DNA from: JAPOVO01 sp026708165
Lineage (GTDB): Bacteria; Chloroflexota; UBA11872; VXNJ01
Length of the DNA: 64,000 nucleotides
Direction: 5' to 3'
NCBI GenBank assembly: GCA_965208775.1
Contig: OZ242360.1
Coordinates: 1,426,001-1,490,000, forward strand
The notes below the pieces were generated by a model. The model made no database searches, had not been told where the DNA came from, and worked only from the letters and a program-made list of their open reading frames with translations. This document shows positions 44,098 through 53,555 of this stretch, piece after piece; position 1 is the first letter of the stretch; the number at the start of each line of letters is the position of its first letter. The position numbers and the translations under genes are program-made.

Positions 44098-45157
44098 CAA
44101 TCCTCAAGATAACGCGCCAACTCATCCCGTTCAAAGATTTTTACAGGTCGTTCTCCTGTTGGCGAGGTGCTGAGCAGGCCCTCTTCGGGTGCTACGAGCT
44201 CACCGATGACGCCGCTGGAATGCCGACGGCGTCAAGTCTCGCCATCGCAGCTTCGATCCCGGACGGACTCACGACAGCCAGCAGCGAACCGGAGGCGAGC
44301 AGGCCGAGGGGATCGAGACCCAACGCCCGGCAGATGGAGGCGGTCTGGGGAAAAATCGGGATCTCATCCTGCCACAGCCGCAGGCCGAGGCCAGCCGCGG
44401 TTGCCAGCTCGCGGGCCGCCGTGGCGAGTCCGCCCTCGGTGGGGTCGTGCAGGGCATGGACCGCTTCGATGCCGCGAAGGGCTTTTGCCGCCGGAACGAC
44501 GCTTATTCCAGGATCGTCCAGCAATCGTCCGGCGCTCTCGATAGTCTCCTGATCGACGTCGGCATCCCGAAGCTGCCGAGGCGCTTCGAGAGCAAGAACG
44601 GCGGTGCCCTCGATGGCGATGCCTTCGGTGAGCACCAGCAGATCGCCGATCTCGGCGGATTCAGGCCGTATCAAACCGGAGCGCGGCACTTCGCCGAGCA
44701 TGACTCCGGCGATAAGCGGGCGGTCGATTCCCAGCGTCACTTCAGTATGGCCGCCGACGAGGGCTGCTCCCAGCGAATCGCAGGCTTGCTGGAGCTGGCC
44801 GAAAATTGCGGTCGGTAAGGTCTCTTCGCAATTTTCGGGGAGCAGCAGGGTGGCGAGGAACCAAACCGGATCGGCGCCCATGCAGACGATGTCGTTGGCG
44901 TTGATGTTGACCGCGTACCAGCCGATGCGGTCGGTGGCAAAGGTGATGGGGTCGGTCTTGGCAACGAGCAGCCGGTCGGAGTCCTCGGAGAACTCTATTA
45001 CGGCCGCGTCCCTGCCGATGCCTCCCGCGATCAAAACGCGGGGAGACGCCGGAATGCGGGCCAGAAGGGGTTCAAGCAGCTCGACGGGCAGCTTTCCGGC
45101 CTTCAGGCGCTTAGGGGGGGGAGGTTTTTCGCCGTTCGCTTCGGCAGAGGAGCTCAT
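44098..45157 (-). CDS. HypE/AIR synthase-like protein, frameshifted near the 3' end
   Basis: Read straight, the frame stops at 44192 (321 residues). At about 44209-44212, within the C-terminal domain, the next frame continues the family ending: ...GIPAA then VIGELVAPEEGLL, ERPVKIFERDELARYLED and a TGA at 44098, a typical HypE tail. So one base is missing, either a true mutation or an assembly error. The rest is intact: IGRDAAVIEF, TDPITFATDRIGWYAVNINANDI (ATP site), VGGHTEVT and HDPTEGGLATAARELA. Members bind ATP and act like PurM or as [NiFe]-hydrogenase maturation factors, but no hydrogenase genes are here. Confidence 0.8.
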
Positions 45158-45693
45158 ATTTCGGAATTCCAGCGTCTGAAGCCAAGAAACAAGCCGCCGG
45201 CGACCATAGCGGCCGCAAGGGCCGCTCCCAACGCGGGGGCGAGAAAGGCGAACACGGCCACCAGCACCGTGCCCAGCTCACTGTATGCGCCTACAGCGAC
45301 GCGTTCGAAACCCTTGAGCACCTTACGCAGGCGTCCGATAAGCCAGACTTGGCCCCTGTGAATCAATACGGCCAGACCTATGGCCACCGCGATGGCAACC
45401 AGTAGATGAGGGACGGATGCGTCCACGTAAGACGCGGCTATGAGCGCGGCGGCCGCAGGCTTGATAAACCAGTTAAGCCGGGTCACATACGAGGCGGTCG
45501 CCGGCAGCTTGCCGAGAATGATGTCGATTCCGATCACGACGAGCAGTATCCCGAGGAACTCCCAGCGCATCATGAATTCAAACTCAGGGCGGATCTGCGG
45601 ACCCGACTCCAACCGCGCCGCACCGGAGTAAATCAGAAGCGGAATGTACGGACTCAGACCCACGGCTACGGCCAGAATCAAGAGAGTTATCAC
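45154..45693 (-). CDS. DUF4126-like integral membrane protein
   Basis: 179 residues, GTG start. Five or so hydrophobic segments: an N-terminal GLSPYIPLLIYSGA, then LGILLVVIGIDIIL, AAAALIAASYV, LVAIAVAIGLAVL and a C-terminal small-residue-rich segment (LAPALGAALAAAMVAGGLFLG). The GLxPYxPLL start followed by a K-P-x-x-A middle resembles DUF4126 proteins. Its stop overlaps the HypE-like start by four bases. Function unknown; possible transport or membrane-anchor role. Confidence 0.65.
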   Translation of the reverse strand: MITLLILAVAVGLSPYIPLLIYSGAARLESGPQIRPEFEFMMRWEFLGILLVVIGIDIILGKLPATASYVTRLNWFIKPAAAALIAASYVDASVPHLLVAIAVAIGLAVLIHRGQVWLIGRLRKVLKGFERVAVGAYSELGTVLVAVFAFLAPALGAALAAAMVAGGLFLGFRRWNSEI

Positions 45694-45773
45694 AGCCGAA
45701 AGAGCCCCGACGGAATCTGCATTACCGACTGAGTTTCAACGCTGCTGGAAATCTTCTCGCCCCGAACGGGTCC

Positions 45774-46523
45774 CTATGCTCCCGATCCGCCGTAATAGAC
45801 ATCCGCATCGCGGTAGATCTGGGGATCGCCGATGTCCCACCACGTGTAGCGAGAACCGTATATGCACGCGTAAACAGCGATCTGTTCCCGCGCCCACTGG
45901 ACGAAGCCGCCGATGAGATCGAGATCGTAGCCCTGGCGCTTGAACTCGGCGAACAGCCCAAGATCCGCCCGCCGGAACATGTAGATGGCGACGGCTATCA
46001 GACTGTCTTTGGGAGAGGCCGGCTTCTCCTCGAATCCCACGACCCGTCCGTCCGGGGAGATCTCGGGATTCCCGTATTTCGACGCCTCTTCGACCCGGCC
46101 GATGTCGTAGGCCGCCAGGCAAGATCCTTTCCGGCGCAGGACTTCCACCATGCTCGGAAGCGAAAAGTCGCACAGGTTGTCGCCGGCCATCACCAGCAAA
46201 TCATCGTCGATGCCCTCGTGCTCGATGCCGAAAAGCACGTCGCCGACTGCGCCGAGCCGGTTTTCAGGCCCGGTGGTCCCATCGTTGAGGATGGACACCG
46301 CCGGCGAAGAATGGTCGGCGCTTTCCGACCACTCGACGAACTGCCCGTAGAAGCGGTCGTTCGTGACGACCAGCGCGTTGTCGATCTCATCAATCTCACG
46401 AATCCGATCAAGCACGTAGTCCAGAACGGGTCGACCGGCGACCGGCAACAGTACCTTGGCCCGGTTCTTGCCCAGGGCACCGAGCCGCGTGCCATACCCA
46501 CCGGCGAGGATCAGGGCGCGCAA
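45774..46523 (-). CDS. Sugar nucleotidyltransferase (glucose-1-phosphate thymidylyltransferase-like)
   Basis: 249 residues from TTG. Nucleotidyltransferase signature ALILAGGYGTRLGALGKNRAKVLLPVAGRP at the start: the G-G-x-G-T-R loop and the K-x-L-L-P-V motif. DLLVMAGDNLCDFSL carries the metal-binding Asp, VVGFEEKPASP the sugar-binding E-K-P, and WWDIGDPQIY a late family motif. It charges a sugar-1-phosphate with a nucleotide. No other dTDP-sugar gene is adjacent. Confidence 0.9.
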   Translation of the reverse strand: MRALILAGGYGTRLGALGKNRAKVLLPVAGRPVLDYVLDRIREIDEIDNALVVTNDRFYGQFVEWSESADHSSPAVSILNDGTTGPENRLGAVGDVLFGIEHEGIDDDLLVMAGDNLCDFSLPSMVEVLRRKGSCLAAYDIGRVEEASKYGNPEISPDGRVVGFEEKPASPKDSLIAVAIYMFRRADLGLFAEFKRQGYDLDLIGGFVQWAREQIAVYACIYGSRYTWWDIGDPQIYRDADVYYGGSGA

Positions 46524-46692
46524 GTGAAGCCTGGGGTCATCGTGACGGGATGTGGCTCATTCGTGAATCGTATCACCCGCAACCGTCGGCGACGGAAAGG
46601 AGACTCCGATAGCACAATTCCCTTGAGACCTATAATTCACAAAGTCGCGGTTGTCAGAGTCCCGGCGCGGGGCGAGGTAGAGGGACACCGAG

Positions 46693-47292
46693 ATGCAATC
46701 CATCACTCGTGATGCCTATTTCGGACTTGCCGGAATTGTCATATTGGGCATCGTCGTGTGGATACTGATCACTCAGGTCGGCCTGGGCGGCGGCGAGCAG
46801 GCGAACGGGGAAGTTGCGACAGTGGAACCGGGCGTGTCGCAGACCGAGCCCCCGACGGCAACGTCACCGGACGCGCCCACGTCTGACGCCAGCGACGCAA
46901 TCGAGGAAGAAGCGACGCCAACCCCAACTCCGCTGCCGGAGATCCACGTCGTGCAAGCGGGGGAGACGCTGTCGCAGATAGCGGGACTGTACGGACTGAC
47001 GCAGGAAGCAATCGCCGCCAAGAACAGACTCGACGATCCCAACGCGATACTGGCAGGCCAGCGCCTAGTCCTTCCCCAACCCGACGAGACCTTCACGCCC
47101 GTAGACGGCGGAGGGCAGGCGGAGGACGAGTACGTAGTTCAGGAAGGCGACACACTGTACGCCATAGCTCAGGAATTTGGCCTGTCGGTGGAAGCGCTGG
47201 CTGAGGCAAATGACATCGAGGACCAATCGCAGCTCTTCGTGGGAACAACGCTGAAGATTCCAGAGAAGACGGTACCGACGCCGAGATCATGA
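46693..47292 (+). CDS. Membrane-anchored protein with two LysM domains
   Basis: 199 residues. One membrane segment (YFGLAGIVILGIVVWILI, about 9-26) is followed by an acidic/Thr-Pro linker and two LysM repeats: HVVQAGETLSQIAGLYG (about 90-136) and YVVQEGDTLYAIAQEFG (about 149-195). LysM binds N-acetylglucosamine polymers, usually peptidoglycan. No catalytic domain is present, so this is a cell-wall-binding or structural protein. Confidence 0.9.
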   Translation: MQSITRDAYFGLAGIVILGIVVWILITQVGLGGGEQANGEVATVEPGVSQTEPPTATSPDAPTSDASDAIEEEATPTPTPLPEIHVVQAGETLSQIAGLYGLTQEAIAAKNRLDDPNAILAGQRLVLPQPDETFTPVDGGGQAEDEYVVQEGDTLYAIAQEFGLSVEALAEANDIEDQSQLFVGTTLKIPEKTVPTPRS

Positions 47293-47355
47293 CTCGCGTC
47301 GAAGCAACCGCAGGAGCTTAAGCGGGAAACTCTGCGGCAGGGAGACCGCCATCAA

Positions 47356-47877
47356 ATGTCAAGAGGCTTATTGAAAGACGACGGCACGGTGATAATCCGT
47401 ACATACCGGACGGCCGATGAGGAGCAGGTCCGCAATCTCACCATCGACTCTTTCGACGGAGTGAGTATCGACCAGAACTTCGACAACCTCGTCGGCTGGG
47501 GCCGGTCGCCCGGCTGGGAGGAGCGGAAGTGGGCCGCCAGCGTCGAAGTGCTGCGCGACTCGTCGGAAAACTCGTTCGTCGCGGAGTCGGAGGGCAGGGT
47601 TATCGGGTTCGTTAGCTGCACAGTCTCTCCGGTGACGCGGGTCGGCCGGATCCAGGACCTAGCCGTGGAGCAAGGCTACCGGCGCAAGGGGATAGGGGCG
47701 CGGCTGATCCAGCGCAGTCTGGAACACTTTCACACCAAGAAGATGGCGATCGCCAAGATCGAGACACTGGAGCAGAACGAGGCGGGGCGACGCCTGTATC
47801 CCCGTTTTGGGTTCAGGCAGGTCGCGAATCAGGTACATTACATGATGGAGTTGGAGCCTGGCCAAGAAGAGGGTTAA
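47356..47877 (+). CDS. GNAT family N-acetyltransferase
   Basis: 173 residues. IIRTYRTADEEQVRNLTIDSF opens the fold; SFVAESEGRVIGFVSC is strand 4; GRIQDLAVEQGYRRKGIGARLIQRSLEH contains the acetyl-CoA R/Q-x-x-G-x-G/A motif (QGYRRKGIGA, near residue 112); ETLEQNEAGRRLYPRFGFRQV is the C-terminal part. It acetylates an unknown amine. Its 3' end overlaps the convergent DedA gene by four bases. Confidence 0.9.
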   Translation: MSRGLLKDDGTVIIRTYRTADEEQVRNLTIDSFDGVSIDQNFDNLVGWGRSPGWEERKWAASVEVLRDSSENSFVAESEGRVIGFVSCTVSPVTRVGRIQDLAVEQGYRRKGIGARLIQRSLEHFHTKKMAIAKIETLEQNEAGRRLYPRFGFRQVANQVHYMMELEPGQEEG

Positions 47878-48533
47878 GTCTCGGAACGGCTCTGCCGCGA
47901 CCGCCGACGCCTAACCCGCCAATAGACCACCAGCCCTACGAGAACGGCAACAGCCGCCACTATCCCACTCACCAATATGGGGTCGCCCGTTATGCGGTGA
48001 ACAGCCTCCGACACCTTTTGGTATTGGGCCCCCAAGGCCCAGCCGATGCCCATGTAGATGCCAGCCCATATCGCGGCTGAAATGCTGGTGTAGAGGACAA
48101 ACTTCCAGAAGGGAACGTGTACGACGCCCGACGCCACCGCGACCGCGATCCTGAGTCCGGGAATCAGCCGGCCGATGATGATGACGGGCGCGCCATAGCG
48201 CTCGAACCAGCGTTCGACCTGCTCCAGACGCTCGGCGTCAAGCCGTATGAAACGGCCGAAACGGTCGACTATCCGTCCGCCGAGATACCGGGCTATCCAG
48301 TAAAGAACGCTCGCTCCCGCCGTCGCGGAGACGATAGTGGACGCAACGACCCAAAATGGGTTGGCCCGGCCCAAGGACACCTGATATCCCATGAAAACGA
48401 TGGCTAGATCGCCCGGCAGCGGAAGCGGCACGCCGGCTTCTTCCACGCCTATCAGAACGGCCAGCGCCTTGTATTGATGCGCTTCGAGGAAGGCTTGCAG
48501 AGTCTCGCGCAGACTCGCGAAGAATTCAGTCAT
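47874..48533 (-). CDS. DedA family membrane protein
   Basis: 219 residues. Family pattern: EEAGVPLPLPGDLAIVFMGYQ, then GASVLYWIARYLGGRIVDRFGR and the signature RYGAPVIIIGRLIPGLRIAVAVASGVVHVPFWKFVLYTSI (near residues 110-150). Reentrant hairpins plus three to four helices are predicted. DedA-type proteins flip undecaprenyl phosphate or phospholipids across the membrane. A basic C-terminal tail (RRRRSRQSRSET) faces the cytoplasm. Confidence 0.92.
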   Translation of the reverse strand: MTEFFASLRETLQAFLEAHQYKALAVLIGVEEAGVPLPLPGDLAIVFMGYQVSLGRANPFWVVASTIVSATAGASVLYWIARYLGGRIVDRFGRFIRLDAERLEQVERWFERYGAPVIIIGRLIPGLRIAVAVASGVVHVPFWKFVLYTSISAAIWAGIYMGIGWALGAQYQKVSEAVHRITGDPILVSGIVAAVAVLVGLVVYWRVRRRRSRQSRSET

Positions 48534-48976
48534 TTGGGGAGAAGTTCAGGTCCGAAATCTCGCCGACGCTAGCACTCTACTCAAGTCCATCGGGGTTGCC
48601 GCTTAGATTGAATTTCGCAAGCGGGTCGGGCGACTGGCTAAGCAACGTGACCGTTTGAATTCAAAACAACGCGTTTGGCAGTCGAGACTATGCGGCCCCG
48701 GACTCATACCAAGGTCGTCAACGTCTGCAACGTGTCGAAGATGTACCGCACATACGGGGATCGACAGTTTTCGAGTATACCTAAACCCGGTGCGCAGGAC
48801 GGAAGGACGCTGTTCGCAGCCGAGCCTTCCGACCGGCGCTCGGCCAAACGGGCTAGAATCCCTGCTGGCCGCCGTTGCTCCGGACGGGGCTATCGAAGAC
48901 CGACAGCCGGGGCGGCGTGCGAGTCATATGGGTAACAGCGGCCGCGGTCGGGCCGCAAAGCAATGTGAGCGAAGTG
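48534..48976. other. Gene-free gap upstream of the RraA gene
   Basis: About 440 bases without a supported gene. A short frame at 48675-48935 begins with an ABC-ATPase-like stretch (NVSKMYRTYGD) but has no ribosome site and turns Arg-rich. No repeat family A/B copy or tRNA is seen. It may hold promoters for the two divergent genes; none stood out. Confidence 0.4.
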
Positions 48977-49642
48977 ATGATCCCGAGTGAAACGCTGGAG
49001 GCCCTAAGAGGCATCGACACGCCGACTCTGTGCAACGCCATCGAGGAGTTCCAGGTTCGGGACCGCACCGAGGGGTTCATGGGATTCGACATCAAGTGTC
49101 TGTTCCCCGCGCTCGGCACGATGACGGGATACGCCATCACCTGCACTGGGCGCAGCACGGTGCCCGGACCGCCCGGAGACCGCGCGGGAGCGGTGCGGCT
49201 GTGGGAGGCGGTGGAGAGATCGCCGAAACCATGCGTGGTCGTGCTTCAGACCGTCGGCCCCGACAGGACCAGGTCGTGCCACTACGGAGACATGATGGCG
49301 ACCCTGTCCAAACGCCTGGGGGCAATCGGGCTGGTGACGGACGGGGGCGTTCGGGACGTTCGGACGGTCGAGGAGCTGGGTTTCCACTATTTCGCCGCCG
49401 GCGTGACTCCCGCCCACGGAAACAACGAAATCGTAGACGTGGGTCTCGAAATAACCGTAGGCGGGGCCGTGGTTAACACGGGGGACATCATCCACGCCGA
49501 CGAGAACGGCGTAGGCGTATTTCCGGCGAGCAGGGCCGGGGACCTTATCGAGGCGGCGGCGCGGGTTTACGAGAACGAGGAAAAGCGCATGGCCCGTTAC
49601 AACGCTCCCGACTTCACCCTGGACGAGCTCAGAACGCCCTAG
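48977..49642 (+). CDS. RraA family protein (HMG/CHA aldolase-like)
   Basis: 221 residues from ATG 48977 (an in-frame GTG at 48965 is an alternative). RraA fold: IDTPTLCNAIEEF, GTMTGYAITC, CVVVLQTVGPDRTRSCHYGDMMATLSKR and the metal/oxyanion signature GLVTDGGVRDVRTVEELGF with G-x-R-D, then GVTPAHGN. Members are class II pyruvate aldolases (4-hydroxy-4-methyl-2-oxoglutarate aldolase, oxaloacetate decarboxylase) or RNase E inhibitors. Next to the amidohydrolase and CehA genes, a catabolic role is likelier. Confidence 0.9.
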   Translation: MIPSETLEALRGIDTPTLCNAIEEFQVRDRTEGFMGFDIKCLFPALGTMTGYAITCTGRSTVPGPPGDRAGAVRLWEAVERSPKPCVVVLQTVGPDRTRSCHYGDMMATLSKRLGAIGLVTDGGVRDVRTVEELGFHYFAAGVTPAHGNNEIVDVGLEITVGGAVVNTGDIIHADENGVGVFPASRAGDLIEAAARVYENEEKRMARYNAPDFTLDELRTP

Positions 49643-49782
49643 GGCGGCAGACACCTTACTCAGGACCACCGGGAGGATCGAGGTCCACCCCTCGCAAGGC
49701 CTGCCGCCCTAAGATATTCAACGTCGGCGTCGGACGATTGTTATTTGCCGGCGGCGCGTTGAACGACCAGCGGAGGCGCGGC

Positions 49783-50919
49783 ATGAGCGGCGAGGGTTCC
49801 CAATACGATCTGGTGCTGAAAGGCGGTCGGGTGATGGACCCGGCGTCGGGTCTGGACGAGGTCAAGGATGTCGCGATTGCCGGCGGGGTGGTGGCCGAGA
49901 TCGCCGATGAGATCGACGCAAAAGGCGCCGATTCGCTCGACGTAGGCGGGCTGATAGTTACGCCAGGCCTAATCGACCTGCACGTGCACGTCTTTTACGG
50001 GGCCACGTATTTCGGGATCCGGCCCGACGAAATCGGTTCCAAGAGCGGAACGACCACCATGCTCGACGCGGGCAGCGCCGGATCGTACAGCGCCGCAGGG
50101 TTCGTCGAATTCATCGCCGCGCCGTCGAAAGTCAGGGTCCTCGGACTGGTCAACCTGAGCTCGATAGGTCTGATTGCACAGCACGGCGAGCTGCTCGATC
50201 CCACCAACGCGGACGTAGAGGGAGCCGTGCGAGTACTGCAAGAGTTTCCCGAGGTTTTCATCGGGGCCAAAATCCGGAACGGGGGGCACATCATCGGCGA
50301 GGGCGAGCAGGGTCGCCGCCATAGCGAGATGGCGGTCGAAATCGCCGAGCGCAGCGATACGTTCCTGATGACGCATATCTCCGATCCCCCGATTCCAATG
50401 TCCGAGTGGCTTGCAATGCTGCGGCCCGGAGACATGGTGACTCACTGCTTTCGGACCGGCGAGAACAACCTATTCGACGACGACAACAGGATCATTACGG
50501 CCGCCTGGGAGGCGAGAGAGCGGGGCGTCCTGTTCGACCTCGGACACGGCGCGGGCAGCTTCGAACTGGCTCGCGGACGGGCGGCGCTGGAGCAGGGATT
50601 CGACCCGGACACGATAAGCACCGACCTGCACGTTCAAAGCGTCGACAGCCCGGTCTACGACATGCCGACGACGATGGGAAAGATGCTGGACCTCGGCATG
50701 AGTCTCGAGGACGTGATCCGGCGTTCAACGTGGGAGGCCGCGAAGGCCATCGGGATGGAGAACTCGATCGGCAGCCTGCAAGCCGGACGAGAGGCCGACA
50801 TTGCCGTGCTGGCCGTCCAGGATGAGCCTGTGGAGTACCTGGATTCCTACGGGACCGCGTGGGCCGGCAAACACACGATTCGCGCCGCGCACACGATCCG
50901 CGCGGGAGAGGTGCTCTGA
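49783..50919 (+). CDS. Amidohydrolase/deacetylase family metallohydrolase
   Basis: 378 residues from the ATG after CGGAGGCGCGG. A beta-sandwich strand pair (YDLVLKGGRVMDPASGLDEVKDVAI) is followed by the first metal motif LIDLHVHVFYG near residue 67; SGTTTMLDAGSAGSYS, NLSSIGLIAQHG, AKIRNGG and FLMTHISDPP give further metal ligands, and DTISTDLHVQSVDS supplies the catalytic Asp. It matches the EF_0837/AHA_3915 type metallohydrolases, which may open cyclic amides or deacetylate. Cotranscribed with RraA and CehA. Confidence 0.88.
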   Translation: MSGEGSQYDLVLKGGRVMDPASGLDEVKDVAIAGGVVAEIADEIDAKGADSLDVGGLIVTPGLIDLHVHVFYGATYFGIRPDEIGSKSGTTTMLDAGSAGSYSAAGFVEFIAAPSKVRVLGLVNLSSIGLIAQHGELLDPTNADVEGAVRVLQEFPEVFIGAKIRNGGHIIGEGEQGRRHSEMAVEIAERSDTFLMTHISDPPIPMSEWLAMLRPGDMVTHCFRTGENNLFDDDNRIITAAWEARERGVLFDLGHGAGSFELARGRAALEQGFDPDTISTDLHVQSVDSPVYDMPTTMGKMLDLGMSLEDVIRRSTWEAAKAIGMENSIGSLQAGREADIAVLAVQDEPVEYLDSYGTAWAGKHTIRAAHTIRAGEVL

Positions 50920-50986
50920 CCACCGACGCGGGCCGAACCTCGATGTCCCAACCTACAACGACCGCGCGAACCCGAGGAGGTCTCGG

Positions 50987-53530
50987 ATGAACGGCTTTCA
51001 GACTGTCCCGCTTGCGGGGCTTCGTAATCACAGCTACAGAAACGCGCGGGTCGGGAACCGCTGGCTATGGGCTCAGGCGGGCGACACGGAGCCGGCGGAC
51101 ATCGACCGCGCGACGGAACTCACGGGACTGGCCGGCCTTCCGACCGGCGAGCAGCGCCTGTGGGGAATACCGTTCGACATAACGGAGGACGCCGAGAAAG
51201 ACGGCGCGACGTGGATCGTCCTAGGAAACGAAACGTGGCCGGAGCTGCCCGATTCGACATCCGTGCCGGTTGGCGCGACGGCGCGGTACGTGCTGGTCTG
51301 CCACTTCCTGGATGCGGTCCCTGATCCCGTTATGGAGCATGACACCGAACTCGACACGCTCGACGATCCGGGCGCGCACGTGGCTACGTATACGCTTCGG
51401 TACGGCGACGGGGACGCGCACGCGCACCAGATTCGCAGCCGCTTTGAAATCAATCCTTACTGGCGGCCGTGGGGACGCGAGGCGTTCGGGTCGGTGGAGC
51501 ATAACGAGTACCTGCCATACGCCACAGTCGGGGCGGACCGGCAAGGCCTGACGGGCCTTCTGGACAAGGCGGGCAGCGGCAACTACCTAATAGCGGCGCT
51601 GGAGAACCCGAGGCCGGACTCCGAAATCGAGTCGATAGAGCTACGAGTGGCCGGCGATAGAGTCGTCTCAATCGCCGCGATCACCCTTTGCGAGCATCTC
51701 GACAACCCGCTCAAGCGCAGCCCGCTGGCGAGAATCCGGGCCGACGTGCAAGGCGGTGGAGCGCTGACTCATGCGGAGATCGATCTCGGACAGGTTGCGG
51801 GCACTTATCCGGTATCCGGCGGGCTATCGGAGGGCTGGGTCGACGACCCGGCCAAGGGCGCGGGGGTCAACAACGACGAGTCGGCGGGCGCCACGCTGAT
51901 CGAAGCCTACGGAGCGGAATCGGCGACGTTGACGGTCGGCTCCGAGTCGAAAGAGTCGAGCGCGCGATGGGGGGACTTGCTAAGGGAAAAAGACCTCACC
52001 GCGGGGCATGTTCGCCTGAGGCTCATTCACGATGAACGGTCGTGGGTCCACGTGAAGGTACGAGACCAAGAAACCGGCTCGTCCACGCCGGCGCGCGTCC
52101 ACTTCAGTGGGCCTCATGGAGAGTACCTGGCGCCTCACGGCCATCAGCGGGAGATCAACACCAACTGGTGTGAAGACCAGGGGGGCGATCTGAAGCTGGG
52201 CGACACAGGCTATGCCTACGTAAACGGCGAGTTCCAGATCGATCTTCCGGTCGGCGACGTATTTGTCGAGGTGCTGAAGGGATTCGAGTACGAGCCGATC
52301 AGACGCAAGCTACGGGTGGAGCCGGGCCAGCGGGAGCTGACACTTGAGGTCTCGCGATGGGCAAATCAGGCGGAGGCGGGGTACTTCAGCGGCGACACGC
52401 ACGTGCACTTCCTCGATCCCTCCACGGCGACGCTCGAAGCCGAGGGAGAGGACCTGAACGTGGTCAACGTGCTGGCGGCTCAGTGGGGGCGCTTGTTCAC
52501 CGACACCGAGCGGTTTACGGGCGGTCTTGCGCCCGCCTCGACTGAGGACACGCTCGTCTGGGTCGGGAGCGAGAACCGGCATCACATGCTCGGACACATG
52601 AGCCTGTTGGGAATAACGGAGCCTATATATCCGCTGAGCAGCGGCGGGCCGGCCGAGGACTACCTGGGCGGCTCGGAAGAGGTGCTGATGGCCGAATGGG
52701 CGGACGCGGCCCACGAGCAAGGCGCGCTCGTCGTAACTCCCCATTTCCCATCGCCGCACTGCGAGATAGCTGCGGACATCGCGCTCGGCAAGATCGACGC
52801 GGCCGAAATCAAGTACTTCCCGGCGAGACTGCGTGGATCGAGCATCGCCGCGTGGTACCGCTATCTCAACTGCGGCTACCGGCTGCCGGCAGTCGGCGGC
52901 ACGGACAAGATGCTGAACACCATCCCCGTCGGCGGGGTGCGGACCTACGCGTACGTCGGAAAAGAACAGGCGTTCACACACGAGAACTGGCGCGCGGCCA
53001 TAAAGGGCGGGCATACGTTCACGACGTCAGGCCCGTTGATGGAGTTCACAGTGGAGGGACTTCCGCCCGGAGGTTCACTGTCGTTCGCCGACGGCGGGAC
53101 GGTGGAAATCTCGGCGCGTGCGCGGAGCGCCCTGCCGTTCACGCGGCTGGAGGTCGTCGCAAACGGGCACGTGATTGCCGACGCGGAGTCAGACGCAACA
53201 GGCAGGGAGGCTTCGCTCAGCTTGCGCCACGAAATCAGCGAGAGCTGTTGGCTGGCGGCGCGCTGCTACGGAGAGATCGATTTGCTGCACGCCTGGGTCA
53301 ACAAGGTGGCGGCGCACACGTCGCCGGTGTACGTGAACGTGGGCGGGAAGCAGGTTTTCTCGCCGTCGGACGCAGCCTACATGCTGACGCTAATAGACGG
53401 TGGGATCACCTATCTGAGCGAAATCGCCGCCTACCGGGACTCCGCGAAACGCGAAAAGCACGTGAGGATTCTTGAGGCGGGCAAGCAGGCGATCCATCAG
53501 CGAATGCACGAGCACGGTGTCGCCCATTAA
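50987..53530 (+). CDS. CehA/McbA family metallohydrolase
   Basis: 847 residues from the ATG with CGAGGAGG eight bases upstream. The N-terminal 450 residues are beta-rich with no clear family, and the C-terminal half is a PHP-type metallohydrolase: YFSGDTHVHFLDPS near residue 468, GHMSLLG, LVVTPHFPSPHCE and AVGGTDKM. CehA and McbA hydrolyse the carbamate carbaryl, but many relatives have unknown amide or ester substrates. No signal peptide. Lies 67 bases after the amidohydrolase. Confidence 0.85.
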   Translation: MNGFQTVPLAGLRNHSYRNARVGNRWLWAQAGDTEPADIDRATELTGLAGLPTGEQRLWGIPFDITEDAEKDGATWIVLGNETWPELPDSTSVPVGATARYVLVCHFLDAVPDPVMEHDTELDTLDDPGAHVATYTLRYGDGDAHAHQIRSRFEINPYWRPWGREAFGSVEHNEYLPYATVGADRQGLTGLLDKAGSGNYLIAALENPRPDSEIESIELRVAGDRVVSIAAITLCEHLDNPLKRSPLARIRADVQGGGALTHAEIDLGQVAGTYPVSGGLSEGWVDDPAKGAGVNNDESAGATLIEAYGAESATLTVGSESKESSARWGDLLREKDLTAGHVRLRLIHDERSWVHVKVRDQETGSSTPARVHFSGPHGEYLAPHGHQREINTNWCEDQGGDLKLGDTGYAYVNGEFQIDLPVGDVFVEVLKGFEYEPIRRKLRVEPGQRELTLEVSRWANQAEAGYFSGDTHVHFLDPSTATLEAEGEDLNVVNVLAAQWGRLFTDTERFTGGLAPASTEDTLVWVGSENRHHMLGHMSLLGITEPIYPLSSGGPAEDYLGGSEEVLMAEWADAAHEQGALVVTPHFPSPHCEIAADIALGKIDAAEIKYFPARLRGSSIAAWYRYLNCGYRLPAVGGTDKMLNTIPVGGVRTYAYVGKEQAFTHENWRAAIKGGHTFTTSGPLMEFTVEGLPPGGSLSFADGGTVEISARARSALPFTRLEVVANGHVIADAESDATGREASLSLRHEISESCWLAARCYGEIDLLHAWVNKVAAHTSPVYVNVGGKQVFSPSDAAYMLTLIDGGITYLSEIAAYRDSAKREKHVRILEAGKQAIHQRMHEHGVAH

Positions 53531-53555
53531 CTGAGCGGTCGCCCGGCCCGCGCGG

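Noticed and set aside
44192..45157. HypE as evidence for a hydrogenase maturation cluster
   Set aside because: No hypA-D, F or hydrogenase subunit genes lie within the window and the gene is frameshifted; a general AIR-synthase-like ATPase is as likely.
48675..48935. A short frame with an ABC-ATPase-like start (NVSKMYRTYGD)
   Set aside because: No ribosome site, no Walker motifs, and it turns into Arg-rich low-complexity sequence.
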